DNA of 36,876 nucleotides from Dechloromonas sp. Lineage in GTDB: Bacteria; Pseudomonadota; Gammaproteobacteria; Burkholderiales; Rhodocyclaceae. Below the pieces are notes generated by a model, which searched no databases, was not told the origin of the DNA, and worked only from the letters and a program-made list of their open reading frames with translations. The stretch spans positions 1 through 36,876 of the forward strand of contig JAEUOD010000044.1 of NCBI GenBank assembly GCA_016791065.1. Reading direction: 5' to 3'. A program made the position numbers and the translations under genes. This document shows, piece by piece, positions 1 through 8,823 of this stretch (within the stretch, counting starts at the first letter, position 1; every line of letters starts with the position of its first letter).

Positions 1-139
1 CGGTGGCTTTATCACCAGCTTCGATCGCCTGACGCACACGCTTGATCGCGGTACGCAGGGTCGAACGCAGGCTGGCGTTATGGGAGCGCTGCTTGTCAGC
101 TTGACGGGCGCGCTTGCGGGCTTGTGCGCTGTTGGCCAT
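1..139 (-). CDS. rpsT: 30S ribosomal protein S20, N-terminal part (runs off the left edge)
   Basis: Small-subunit ribosomal protein that binds 16S rRNA. Only the first 46 codons are present; the rest lies left of the window. The minus-strand reading starts [20 protein letters not shown], the typical S20 N-terminus: very basic, with the AQARKRARQ and RSHNASLRS blocks. The ATG is at 139-137. The upstream gap to the TonB-like gene (140-238) holds a good sigma-70-like promoter, so rpsT is probably transcribed on its own. In Pseudomonas rpsT lies next to murJ-ribF; here it lies at the far side of the pilus cluster. Confidence 0.95.
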   Translation of the reverse strand, partial: MANSAQARKRARQADKQRSHNASLRSTLRTAIKRVRQAIEAGDKAT

Positions 140-168
140 GACTAAATCCAATAAACTATGAGCCAGCC

Positions 169-197
169 ACTATATCAAATTCTCCAACCGTAGCCAA
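169..197 (-). promoter_or_regulatory. Predicted sigma-70 promoter of rpsT
   Basis: On the minus strand TTGGCT (197-192) and TATAGT (174-169) are separated by 17 bases. A transcript starting near 162 would have a leader of about 23 bases before the rpsT ATG. The prediction rests on sequence match and position only. Confidence 0.55.
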
Positions 198-238
198 GAA
201 AAATCTCACATTACTCCGGAGACTAGGGCACAAACAGT

Positions 239-841
239 TCACTCCACATCAATGCGCATCAACAAGGAAGCGCCAACAGCTTCCCCGTCACGGGTCGCAG
301 GCGTAAATCGAGCCCCTTTGAATGTAGTCACGATGTTCATTTGAGTTTCGGGTGGCAAATTTGAGTGGAGCACCTCGGCAAACTCTACAACACCTTCATT
401 GCTGATCTCGAAATGCAATATCATCATGCCGCTGATTCGCGAGTCGATCTCATCAAAAACCAAGTTCGACTCGAGCACCGGTGGACTATCTGGAACAGTA
501 AAGGCCAGACGTCGCGGATTCGCCCCCGCCCCCCCCTTGATTACTTCTTGCCGTTCCAATTTAAGCGAGTGAGGTACGAGCTCATTTCGACGCCCCCCGC
601 CCAGTTCGACCGCAGAAGAAAACCTTCCCAAGGGAGGCGCAAGGCGCACTTCGAGAGCGGCCCGCGGCACTTTCTGGTCCACACCGAAATTGCCGCCCCC
701 ACCATTTAACCCAAGCATCAAAACAATGAAGAGTATAGAGTGAATCGCAAGCGACATAGCACTTGCCAAAAGCAAGCGCGTAAACCCATAAGCAAGCCAC
801 TCACCACCATCGCCATCCATCGCATGAAGTAAGCCGTCCAT
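239..841 (-). CDS. TonB-like protein with one membrane anchor and a TonB C-terminal-type domain
   Basis: About 200 aa from the ATG at 841. A short N-terminus is followed by one hydrophobic segment (residues about 21-45), a glycine-rich turn, a periplasmic linker, and a C-terminal region (last ~70 residues) with the beta-alpha-beta look of TonB C-terminal domains: SGMMILHFEISNEGVV followed by FKGARFTPATRDGEAV. The long Pro-Lys spacer of true TonB is missing and no exbB or exbD is nearby, so energy coupling is not shown. ATGs at 892 and 820 are alternative starts; none has a clear ribosome binding site. It is divergent from the pilus operon with about 71 bases between the starts. A role with the pilus machinery is possible but not demonstrated. 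Confidence 0.65.
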   Translation of the reverse strand: MDGLLHAMDGDGGEWLAYGFTRLLLASAMSLAIHSILFIVLMLGLNGGGGNFGVDQKVPRAALEVRLAPPLGRFSSAVELGGGRRNELVPHSLKLERQEVIKGGAGANPRRLAFTVPDSPPVLESNLVFDEIDSRISGMMILHFEISNEGVVEFAEVLHSNLPPETQMNIVTTFKGARFTPATRDGEAVGASLLMRIDVE

Positions 842-851
842 CCCCACATTA

Positions 852-879
852 TTCGATTCGCTTTCCCTTGAACTATAAA
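852..879 (+). promoter_or_regulatory. Possible promoter of the minor-pilin operon
   Basis: In the 71-base divergent gap, TATAAA (874-879) lies 16 bases after a weak TTCGAT (852-857). Transcription would start near 886, just before the GGAG at 899-902 that precedes the first pilin gene. The -35 match is poor, so an activator would probably be needed. Confidence 0.3.
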
Positions 880-912
880 GCGAAATGAACATCCATTCGG
901 AGAAAATTTCGA

Positions 913-1494
913 GTGTCCTCGAAAATGAACTACTCGGTCCTTGGCACATCAATGCAACGAGAAAGTACCAAATCAAGCGGCTTTACAATCATAGAACTCA
1001 TGATTGCAATAGCTGTTTTGAGCGTATTGCTGTCAATTGCCGTCCCCTCCTTCCGACAATTCCTGGTCAGTACACGCCTTACTAGCCAAGCTAATCAATT
1101 GGTCAGCGACCTCGCATTTGCACGCAACGAAGCGGGAACCAAAAGTCGCAACGTCATTATGTGTATTGCCGCGACATCCACTACGTGCGCGACTAGCGGC
1201 ACCGACTGGGCCGCAGGATGGATCATCTGGAGTGACGTCAATGGCAACTCTTCACTGGATGCTGCAACTGAAATCTTAAGGTACGCCCCCCCACTTGAGG
1301 GTAGCGTTAGTGCAGCACTAAGCGGCTTCACTTCAAATACTTCCCTGATATTTCGTCCTTACGGTGGCCTCCCCTCGAATGCAGGTGGCCCAGGAGTTTT
1401 TAAGATTTGCGAAGCAAACGAATTGAACGGCCGCCAGATTTCTATTCCTTACACGGGGCGCGCTACCGCTACCCGGATTTCGAATTGCCCATAG
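913..1494 (+). CDS. fimT: Type IV minor pilin, GspH/FimT (FimU) family
   Basis: Minor pilin thought to sit in the priming complex at the pilus tip. The protein (193 aa) has a short leader and a class III signal: SSGFTIIELMIAIAV, with cleavage by PilD expected after the Gly and Glu at +5 of the mature protein. A hydrophobic alpha-1 helix follows, then the GspH-like sequence with FARNEA, and cysteines near the middle and the C-terminal end (NCP). The GTG at 913 is preferred because GGAG lies 10 bases upstream; ATGs at 925 and 952 are alternatives. It is the first gene of the fimT-pilV-pilW-pilX-pilY1-pilE operon, 13 bases before pilV. Whether it is FimT or FimU cannot be told from the sequence alone. 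Confidence 0.9.
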   Translation: MSSKMNYSVLGTSMQRESTKSSGFTIIELMIAIAVLSVLLSIAVPSFRQFLVSTRLTSQANQLVSDLAFARNEAGTKSRNVIMCIAATSTTCATSGTDWAAGWIIWSDVNGNSSLDAATEILRYAPPLEGSVSAALSGFTSNTSLIFRPYGGLPSNAGGPGVFKICEANELNGRQISIPYTGRATATRISNCP

Positions 1495-1507
1495 ATTCCC
1501 TCATACC

Positions 1508-2035
1508 ATGAGCCGAACACCACGACACAACATGCACCAACAGGGCGCAACCCTGCTCGAAGTGCTTATCGCCATATTGGTTCTTTCCTTCGGGCTCATG
1601 GGGCTACTCGGCCTGATCATGAACGGCCTAAAAATGACCACATCATCGCACTATCGGACGATAGCCGCGCAGCAAATTGTTGCGATAGCTGATTTGGTGA
1701 ATGCAAATCCTGATATCAGTAGCGCCTATTCACCACCAGGGTCGGTCAGCGGAAGCGCTTATTGCATAACCACGGCATGTTCAACCACACAGATCGCACC
1801 GGCAGATTATGACCGATGGCAATTAAATGTTGCGGCATCACTGCCAAATGGCGGAGGGGTGCTTTGCCTCGACGCCTCCCCTGCGGACGGCAACCTTTCC
1901 AACTTCGCTTGTAGTGGAACAGGGCGCCCCACAGTAAAAGTTTGCTGGAACGAAAATACTCGTGTCGCTATTTCTTCTGGCGGAGCTTCCGGCACAGATT
2001 CCTCTACCGATACTTGCTTGACTTCTCAGCTATGA
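1508..2035 (+). CDS. pilV: Type IV minor pilin PilV
   Basis: Inner-membrane minor pilin that joins the PilV-PilW-PilX-FimU tip complex and helps start pilus assembly. 175 aa; prepilin signal QQGATLLEVLIAILVLSFGL with Glu at +5, followed by the PilV pattern LMGLLGLIMNGLK. Several C-terminal cysteines (ITTAC, NFAC, VCWN, DTC) probably form disulfides in the periplasm. The stop overlaps the pilW start (ATGA at 2032-2035), so translational coupling is likely. Confidence 0.9.
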   Translation: MSRTPRHNMHQQGATLLEVLIAILVLSFGLMGLLGLIMNGLKMTTSSHYRTIAAQQIVAIADLVNANPDISSAYSPPGSVSGSAYCITTACSTTQIAPADYDRWQLNVAASLPNGGGVLCLDASPADGNLSNFACSGTGRPTVKVCWNENTRVAISSGGASGTDSSTDTCLTSQL

Positions 2036-2883
2036 AACCACGATTAACCGCTCAGGAGTCCGGTTTTACTGTCATTGAGTTGATGGTAGCAATTGCGATC
2101 GGCCTCATTATTACTTTGGTGGTCACTCAAGCATACCTCAGCGGCTTGGGCACACAGAGAGCCCAAACTGATATCAGCCGGGCTCAAGAGGCCTCTCGCT
2201 TCGGATTCGACCTATTGGCGCAATCAATTAGAAAAGCAGGTTATAAGAACCCGACAGCAACGGGCATAGGTTACTGCACTTCATCGCCCACCGGACGAAT
2301 AGCCATGACAAATGATCCTGCCTCAGTCACCCTAGGCAGCACCACTTACACCATACTGAATTCCAGCGACATCCTGCGCGTGAACTATTTTGGCGAAGGC
2401 GCCGGCACCGGAGACGGATCTATTGTCGATTGTCTTGGCAATACCGTGGCAGCCAACACCCAGGTTCAAGACGTTTTCTTTGTTGCTGCAGACGCGAACA
2501 ATGACAATGAACCAGCTTTGTTTTGTTTCGCCGGTGCATCAGCAACAGCACAACCGTTGGTTCCGGGAATTGAAAGCCTTCAATTGCTATTCGGTGACGA
2601 CACCGATTCAGATGGCACCGTCAACCGTTATGTGACCGCCACGAACGTCAGCAATGCCAACAATGTCCGCAACATAGTCATCTCGGTTGTTGCAAGAACC
2701 AAGGAAACCAGTGCGATCGACAATAGTGCAAGAACTTTTAGTCACTTCGGACAGCGCTATGCCGGCACTACGCCAACAGCACCTACTGGCGATAGTGGCT
2801 CGGTATTCACCTCTCCCGCTGATGGTCGCACTCGCCAGCAATTTTCGACAACGATTGCGTTGCGAAACCTCTGTCCGATTTGA
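2032..2883 (+). CDS. pilW: Type IV minor pilin PilW
   Basis: Minor pilin of the tip-priming complex, 283 aa from the ATG at 2032 that overlaps the pilV stop. The reading frame is open further upstream, but this start gives a normal short leader before the processing site ESGFTVIELMVAIAIGLI (Gly at -1, Glu at +5). The family-typical FGFDLLAQSIRKAGY follows the helix. The C-terminal half is a large beta domain rich in Thr, Ser and Asn, with a DDTDSDGTVNRY stretch that resembles a calcium-binding loop. It ends 9 bases before pilX. Confidence 0.9.
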   Translation: MKPRLTAQESGFTVIELMVAIAIGLIITLVVTQAYLSGLGTQRAQTDISRAQEASRFGFDLLAQSIRKAGYKNPTATGIGYCTSSPTGRIAMTNDPASVTLGSTTYTILNSSDILRVNYFGEGAGTGDGSIVDCLGNTVAANTQVQDVFFVAADANNDNEPALFCFAGASATAQPLVPGIESLQLLFGDDTDSDGTVNRYVTATNVSNANNVRNIVISVVARTKETSAIDNSARTFSHFGQRYAGTTPTAPTGDSGSVFTSPADGRTRQQFSTTIALRNLCPI

Positions 2884-2892
2884 GTACGCATC

Positions 2893-3459
2893 ATGATTAA
2901 GCTCCAAACAAATCCTTCAGTCCTCTTCGTTCCCAATCAGGATGGGTTTGCCCTGATTACAGCCTTGGTATTCCTTGTAATCCTCACGCTGCTAGGAATC
3001 AGCGTTTATTCGACCTCAACCGGGGACGAGAGGATGGCGCGAAATTTCCGCGACAAGGAAATCGCTTTGCAAGCGGCAGAGGCTGCTTTAAATGAGGCAA
3101 AAATTCTGATTACCGGAAGTTACAACTCAACAAGCGCACCCACAACACTACCGACCCCCCTTTCGGAACAAAAATGTTATGCCGGTACGCCAACAGGCTA
3201 TTCCTGTGATCCCAACATTAATCCGCTGACGCTTGATCTTTTCTCTGGGAGCGTAACCGGTGCAGCTGTTGGAACAGTGGGCAGTTCAATTTCTCCATCC
3301 ATCGTCGGCGTTTCGGCCGCACCACGCTATCTTGTAGTCTGGAGAAAAGCCGCCGCCTGTGGCAACAGCAACACAAGCTACTGCTTCCAAATCATCGCCC
3401 AAGCCAGAGGCCGTTTGCAAAACACACGCGTCAATCTGGTTGAATTGTTTACTTATTGA
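2893..3459 (+). CDS. pilX: Type IV minor pilin PilX
   Basis: 188 aa, PilX/GspK-like minor pilin. The processing region is QDGFALITALVFLVILTLLG: the +5 residue after the Gly is Thr rather than Glu. Loss of Glu5 is known for PilX/GspK-type subunits that sit at the top of the pseudopilus or pilus tip. The family-typical STGDERMARNFRDKEIALQAAEAAL follows in two parts around residues 40-65. It is directly upstream of pilY1, its expected partner at the tip; the gap to the pilY1 ATG is 35 bases. Confidence 0.88.
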   Translation: MIKLQTNPSVLFVPNQDGFALITALVFLVILTLLGISVYSTSTGDERMARNFRDKEIALQAAEAALNEAKILITGSYNSTSAPTTLPTPLSEQKCYAGTPTGYSCDPNINPLTLDLFSGSVTGAAVGTVGSSISPSIVGVSAAPRYLVVWRKAAACGNSNTSYCFQIIAQARGRLQNTRVNLVELFTY

Positions 3460-3494
3460 TTGATTCACTTCGAATAATCTCGAAGGAGCTTCTC

Positions 3495-6400
3495 ATGGCT
3501 AATCGCAACACACTGAATCTCACCCTGAGTACCCTGCTGCTGATCGGGACATGCCCCGCATATGCAGGTACCCTTGCCGAATCGCCATTGTTCATTCAAA
3601 GCGCGGTACCACCCAATGTGCTATTCGCATTGTCGGTGGAATTTCCGACGGCGAATACAGCGGCTTATCAGGGAACAAACGATTATTCAACAAGTAATGC
3701 CTATCTAGGCATATTCGACCCCGACAAGTGTTACTCATACGATTCGACCAATAATTGGTTTGCGCCAACTGCGCTGGCAACTAGCCATGCCTGCGCCGGG
3801 GATTGGAGCGGGAATTTTTTGAATTGGGCAACGATGACTGGTCTTGACGAGTTTCGATATGCTATGACCGGCGGAAATCGTTATCAAGATACCAGCACGT
3901 TAACGGTACTTGAACGGGCCTATCAAAGTGGACAGGGCGGAACCAGCAACTTCCCGAATAAGACATATACCGGAAGCAATGCTACCCCTTATCCGAATAC
4001 CGCAGCCTTGACGATTCAGAACCAAGGCCTCGGGCATCGAATGAAAGTTACACTGGGCGGTAGCGGCACAGCACTTTGTGCCAACCCATCCTTGGTCAGC
4101 GGTTCATTTTCCTGCGACATAGCTATTCAAACCACGAACGAATCGGGTTCCTGCACCTCCTGGACAGGAACGGGCAGCAGTTCATCTCCTTATAGCTGTC
4201 AAACATTTGGCCCATTCTCGGATGGCGTTGGCACGCCAGCGAGTTTCACGGCTGGTACGACGTCAACTGCAAGCAGCACTGCCGGAACAGACACCGTATC
4301 GTGTGCCAATCCAACAGGTACAAGTAGCGCGAACTTTAGCTGTACCTTAACAAACTCCGTTGGAACTTCGGGGTCGTGCACCAACTGGATAGGAAACGGC
4401 ACTTCCGTATCCCCATTTAGCTGTTCCAACTTTGGGACATTTGGCGGAACGGCTTTTACCACATCTTCAAGCGCCACTGCCGCAACCTATATCGCCGCGA
4501 CTCAAATTACCCAACCAGTGGAATCGGTAACCTCTTGCTCAATAGGTACATCCTCTCCGAATGCCATTAGCTGCACGCTTTCATCGGGGCGTACAGCAAC
4601 CTGCAACAACCCAACGGGCGATGGTCGCTCGGGAGGCACTCCGTATTATTGCAACTCCTCGAATTCCTGGACAATCTCCGGTTCTCCGACTGCCAGTTAC
4701 GTCAGCAATACCAGTTCTACAAGCAATACGTCCTTTGTAAACTCATCTGGAAGAACTCGCTATTACAAAGCGCCAACTTCAGTGACTTTCAGCATTCAAC
4801 AGAATAATACTTACTACTATGTTCCATCCTATAACGGTACAAGCGGAACAAGCGGCAATTACTATTATTACTCAACCTACAACGTCAATTTCGGAAGCAG
4901 TCAGACTTACTATGTTCGCGCGAAAGTCTGTGACTCTTCTGTTGGTCTCGAATCGAATTGCGAACGTTATGGAACTTCCACTTATAAACCAGTAGGGGAA
5001 GTACAACGCAACGGCGAAAAAATGCGTTTCGGACTATTTTCATACTACAAAGCCAATGACATCGATAACGCAGTGATGCGGTCCAAACTGAAGTATGTCG
5101 CGCCGAACAAATGGACTTCTTCGGGAGTATCAACTTCTAACACCAGCAAGGAGTGGGATGCCTCTACCGGCATATTGGCCACCAACCCTGACCCAACCGA
5201 AGCAAGTAATTCTTATGGTGGCGCGGTTTCTCAATCCGGCGTCATCAACTACATCAACAAATTCGGCATCGCAGCGCAGGGCTACAAAACGTATGACAAC
5301 GTCGGCAAGCTTTATTACGAGAGTCTTCGTTACCTGCGCGGCCTAAGCCCAACCAGTGCATTCTATAGTCGTGCCTCGACAACCAACGGCGACGGTTTTC
5401 CAATCATTTCGAGTTGGGATGATCCGGTGCTGTATTCCTGCCAGAAGAACTACATCATTACCATGGGTGACACCCATACGCACTGCGACAAGCGTTTGCC
5501 CGGCGGCCTCGCAACAGGCTACGGCTCAAGTCAGTGCCAAGGAAACAGCCAAACTAGCGACTTTGGTGCTTTGAGCGGCGACACTGCAGTCGATGTTGGC
5601 ACCTGGACCAATGCGATCGGCACCCTTGAAGGCCGGGCAAACCTCGCGACCACCTGGTTTTCCGGATCGGCAAGCCACTATATGGGTGGACTTGCCTACT
5701 GGGCTGCCAAGGATGGGTTCCGGACGATGAACAATCAAGCAGTCAAAGCCAAGAGCTATGTCATTGACGTTCAGGAATATGGAGATCTTGGCGTCAACTC
5801 GCAATACTGGTACGCCACGAAATACGGCGGTGTCGATACTTTCGATAGCAGTGGCAATCCGCAAAATTGGTCGACGACTATGCCAGGCTATACCGGCAAC
5901 TGGCCAAAGACCTTGCTACCTGCGGGCAATCCTGCTGCAATGATTGCCGCAGTACGGGGAGCGCTTGCATCGATTTCTTCGCAAGTCGGCTCAGGTGCGG
6001 CAGTTGGTCTTTCAACAGGAGACCTGCGTACCGGCAATGGCACCAACATTTACAGTGCCACATATGACTCTACAGGCTGGAAAGGCGACATTCAGGCATA
6101 CCAGATGAATAGCAGTCTGGTCATCTCCAGTACGCCAATCTGGAGTGCATCCACCTTCCTCAACCCCACAACGCTCAATCCAACTAGCGGAACAGCACCC
6201 TGGATTACGAGACGGGTGTTGACGTTTAACGACGGCCTGCTTGCCAACGGAACGGCAGACACCGCGAACAATGGTCGGCAAGGTGTCGAGTTCATGGCCG
6301 AAGATGCCAGCGGCAACAACACTTTTTCGACGCATTTCTCAGCGCGTCAGCAAGCACTTCTGAATACAGACCCCGCATCGACGACCACTGACTCACGAGG

Positions 6401-8333
6401 GGCCGACCGGGTCAACTACATTCGAGGTGACAATAGCAACGAAGGCAGCAATGGTTTCAACTGGCGGGTCAGGACGGGGTCGATCGGCGACATCATCAAT
6501 TCTTCACCGCTATATGTTCGCTATCCATCGTCGTCAAATATTCCACCATCCGATTTCACCAGTTTCCAAACCTATGCGAACGCTATTGCCAGCAGAACTC
6601 CCGTTCTCTACGTAGGCGGCAATGATGGAATGCTCCATGCCATCAATGCATCGGATCTGTCTGATAACGGAACATCTGCACCAGGCGCCACCACCGATAG
6701 TGGTAAGGAACTGCTCGCTTATGTACCTTCTGCCGTATATAAAAAACTACCAGAATTAACTTGGGATAATTACTCCCACAAATACTTTGTCGATGGATCT
6801 CCTGTAGCCGCGGATGTGCAGTTAACCAACTGTACGGTAGCAACAGACAGCACCGGGTGTTGGAGAACCTTCATCCTCGGTGGACTCAATGCCGGGGGCC
6901 AAGGCATCTACGCGATCAATGGCACGGACCCATCGGCCTTTGCTTCAGGAACCCCGAAGTCGCTAGTTTTCTGGGAGTTTACCGATCGTGACGACTCCGA
7001 TCTCGGCAGCACTTTCGCTCAGCCCATCGTTCGAAAAATGAACAATGGGCGATGGGCAGTCATTTTCGGGAATGGTTACAACAACACGACCTCAGATGGC
7101 TCGGCCAGCAGTACAGGTCGTGCATACCTGTACGTTCTGTTCGTAGACGGTCCAGGGTATGCAACTAGCGGTCGAGGGAACCCATGGACGCTGGGTACCG
7201 ATTACATCAAGATCGAACTCAAGGCTCCAAACGAAGGAAGTACAACGCCTCTTGTGCCAGCTAACGGCCTTGCGACGACGTATGCTCTCGACAAGGATGA
7301 AAATGGCACGGTCGACTACATCTACGCAGGCGATCGCTATGGAAACCTTTGGAAGGTTGATGTTTCCAGCGCAACGACTTCAAGCTGGGGTTCAGCATTC
7401 GGTACAACCGCTACGCCATTGCCACTGTTTACGGCCGTTACCGGTGACACGACACCCGCCAAGCAACAAATCACAACCAGTCCGATTATTTCCAAACATC
7501 CGCTGGGTGGATATATGGTGCTTCTGGGTACGGGATCGTATGTAGACCAAACCGACACGACCAGTCCATTTTCCACGAATTCTTTCTACGGGATTTGGGA
7601 TAAGGACGACGGCACACGCGTGACACGTGCAGATCTTCAGAAGCAGGCGACACTCTCGCTGACCTCAAGCGGCACCATATACTCGTTGCAGACGAATTGT
7701 CAGCCTCAATACCAATCGACTGCTGCCGCACCTGCAACAGCTACAACGCTCTGTCCAGCTTCGTTGGCACCAAGCTTGAACACGTCAGGACTAATTGATC
7801 AACAACTTGGCTGGGTACTCGATCTCCAGAACGACCCATCGGTTAGCAACAGCGGCGAGCGCTACATCTCTTCCGTTGTTCCGATCCTTGAGAATGGCTT
7901 GCTGACATTTATCACCTTAACCCCCTCGGGAGACGTTTGCTCAGGCGGTGGCTATGACTTTACCTACAATCTTGACTACCTGACCGGAGGAGCCTTTTCC
8001 AAAGCCATCTACTACGACCTGAGCGGTACAACCCCGTCTGTTATCACCAGCAACTTCACGGTCGGGTCTGGTAGTTCTGCAACCACCGTCACAGCGCCTC
8101 CCAGCGGCAAGCGCCTTTCTACTTCGCTGGGTCAAAATCCAAAGCGTATTTACTACGATACCGATCCTGGGTCTTCGACACCTAGTACGGGGACCGGGTG
8201 CAGCAATCAAGTTCCGGGACGGCCGTGCAAGAAAATCAAACGCGGTTGCGATATCGTAACTATTACCGGTGGTTGCTCTGGCGTTACGCCGCCGGCAACG
8301 GGTCGGATATCGTGGCGTCAAGTCACCCAGTAA
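3495..8333 (+). CDS. pilY1: Type IV pilus tip adhesin/biogenesis protein PilY1 (PilC family)
   Basis: Secreted pilus-tip protein for adhesion and pilus assembly, here 1612 aa, longer than P. aeruginosa PilY1 (about 1160 aa). The ATG at 3495 is chosen for its AAGGAG (3483-3488) and because it begins a clean Sec signal peptide ending near CPAYA-G. The N-terminal part shows the betaproteobacterial PilY1 opening (NVLFALSVEFPTAN) and no von Willebrand MIDAS DxSxS. Residues about 195-386 hold three copies of a four-cysteine unit. The C-terminal half is the PilC beta-propeller: YVGGNDGMLHAI (from ~1039), GGLNAGGQGIYAING, and a calcium-loop-like D1266-x-D1268-x-N1270-x-T1272-x-D1274 followed by YIYAGDRYGNLWK. 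Several late cysteines follow. Only the location of calcium ligands is seen; function is inferred from the family. Confidence 0.93.
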   Translation: MANRNTLNLTLSTLLLIGTCPAYAGTLAESPLFIQSAVPPNVLFALSVEFPTANTAAYQGTNDYSTSNAYLGIFDPDKCYSYDSTNNWFAPTALATSHACAGDWSGNFLNWATMTGLDEFRYAMTGGNRYQDTSTLTVLERAYQSGQGGTSNFPNKTYTGSNATPYPNTAALTIQNQGLGHRMKVTLGGSGTALCANPSLVSGSFSCDIAIQTTNESGSCTSWTGTGSSSSPYSCQTFGPFSDGVGTPASFTAGTTSTASSTAGTDTVSCANPTGTSSANFSCTLTNSVGTSGSCTNWIGNGTSVSPFSCSNFGTFGGTAFTTSSSATAATYIAATQITQPVESVTSCSIGTSSPNAISCTLSSGRTATCNNPTGDGRSGGTPYYCNSSNSWTISGSPTASYVSNTSSTSNTSFVNSSGRTRYYKAPTSVTFSIQQNNTYYYVPSYNGTSGTSGNYYYYSTYNVNFGSSQTYYVRAKVCDSSVGLESNCERYGTSTYKPVGEVQRNGEKMRFGLFSYYKANDIDNAVMRSKLKYVAPNKWTSSGVSTSNTSKEWDASTGILATNPDPTEASNSYGGAVSQSGVINYINKFGIAAQGYKTYDNVGKLYYESLRYLRGLSPTSAFYSRASTTNGDGFPIISSWDDPVLYSCQKNYIITMGDTHTHCDKRLPGGLATGYGSSQCQGNSQTSDFGALSGDTAVDVGTWTNAIGTLEGRANLATTWFSGSASHYMGGLAYWAAKDGFRTMNNQAVKAKSYVIDVQEYGDLGVNSQYWYATKYGGVDTFDSSGNPQNWSTTMPGYTGNWPKTLLPAGNPAAMIAAVRGALASISSQVGSGAAVGLSTGDLRTGNGTNIYSATYDSTGWKGDIQAYQMNSSLVISSTPIWSASTFLNPTTLNPTSGTAPWITRRVLTFNDGLLANGTADTANNGRQGVEFMAEDASGNNTFSTHFSARQQALLNTDPASTTTDSRGADRVNYIRGDNSNEGSNGFNWRVRTGSIGDIINSSPLYVRYPSSSNIPPSDFTSFQTYANAIASRTPVLYVGGNDGMLHAINASDLSDNGTSAPGATTDSGKELLAYVPSAVYKKLPELTWDNYSHKYFVDGSPVAADVQLTNCTVATDSTGCWRTFILGGLNAGGQGIYAINGTDPSAFASGTPKSLVFWEFTDRDDSDLGSTFAQPIVRKMNNGRWAVIFGNGYNNTTSDGSASSTGRAYLYVLFVDGPGYATSGRGNPWTLGTDYIKIELKAPNEGSTTPLVPANGLATTYALDKDENGTVDYIYAGDRYGNLWKVDVSSATTSSWGSAFGTTATPLPLFTAVTGDTTPAKQQITTSPIISKHPLGGYMVLLGTGSYVDQTDTTSPFSTNSFYGIWDKDDGTRVTRADLQKQATLSLTSSGTIYSLQTNCQPQYQSTAAAPATATTLCPASLAPSLNTSGLIDQQLGWVLDLQNDPSVSNSGERYISSVVPILENGLLTFITLTPSGDVCSGGGYDFTYNLDYLTGGAFSKAIYYDLSGTTPSVITSNFTVGSGSSATTVTAPPSGKRLSTSLGQNPKRIYYDTDPGSSTPSTGTGCSNQVPGRPCKKIKRGCDIVTITGGCSGVTPPATGRISWRQVTQ
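4074..4680 (+). repeat. Three tandem four-cysteine repeats inside PilY1
   Basis: Units start at Cys195, Cys270 and Cys348 of PilY1, so the period is about 75-78 residues. Cysteines are at 195/207/220/235, 270/283/295/310 and 348/360/370/386. Units 1 and 2 share CANP, FSC, SGSCT-x-W-x-G-x-G and SP(Y/F)SC; unit 3 is more divergent. The even spacing suggests disulfide-bonded beta modules that arose by internal duplication. Confidence 0.75.
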
Positions 8334-8355
8334 ACACTAGGAGCTAAAGAACCTT

Positions 8356-8808
8356 ATGAAAACACGCGTGAATATCAGGAGAAATGGTTTCACCTTGATC
8401 GAAGTAATGATCGTTGTTGCAATCATCGGTATTCTCGCCAGTATTGCGTACCCTTCTTACCAGGAATATGTTCGGCGTGCCGCCCGTGCAGAAGCGCGTG
8501 CGGCAATGATGAATATGGCGCAACTTCAGGAGCGCAACTTCACCGATCGGGGGGCATATGTTGCCATAAGCTCTGGAGCTCGCTCAGATGGATGGGTGAG
8601 CTCCAATTGGTCCGGCAACAACTTTAACTCCCGGAAATACGACATCACAGTTGCGATTAATGTCGTATCGGGTACCACCACGTTGCCCTTCGTCGTCACA
8701 GGCACACCTGCCAACGGTCATTCAGACCCAACGTGTGGAAACCTAACCTTGGCAGCCAATGGCACCCGGGGCAGTTCAGCAGGAAACGCCGCGGACTGCT
8801 GGCGATAA
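8356..8808 (+). CDS. pilE: Type IV pilin PilE
   Basis: Pilin of the PilE/PilA type, 150 aa. AGGAG at 8339-8343 precedes the ATG. The processing site is [19 protein letters not shown] with Glu at +5, followed by [20 protein letters not shown], which is typical of PilE. The C-terminal pair of cysteines (DPTCGN and DCWR, the last two residues being W-R) forms the expected D-region disulfide. In Pseudomonas the gene at this place encodes a low-abundance minor pilin that ends the fimU-pilVWXY1-E operon; the same role is likely. pilY2 is absent between pilY1 and pilE. Confidence 0.92.
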   Translation: MKTRVNIRRNGFTLIEVMIVVAIIGILASIAYPSYQEYVRRAARAEARAAMMNMAQLQERNFTDRGAYVAISSGARSDGWVSSNWSGNNFNSRKYDITVAINVVSGTTTLPFVVTGTPANGHSDPTCGNLTLAANGTRGSSAGNAADCWR

Positions 8809-8823
8809 AATAGCTTCTTGATT

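Noticed and set aside
203..222. CTCCGGAG palindrome after the TonB-like gene as a terminator
   Set aside because: The palindrome has no loop and is only loosely followed by T residues on the minus strand; I cannot support a terminator.
942..957. Sigma-54-like element TGGCAC-N5-TGCA near the fimT start
   Set aside because: The GG-to-GC spacing is one base short of the strict sigma-54 spacing, and the element lies inside the fimT coding region, covering the ATG at 952.
3495..8333. Von Willebrand A domain in PilY1
   Set aside because: Some PilY1 proteins have a vWA domain at the N-terminus, but no DxSxS MIDAS motif is present here.
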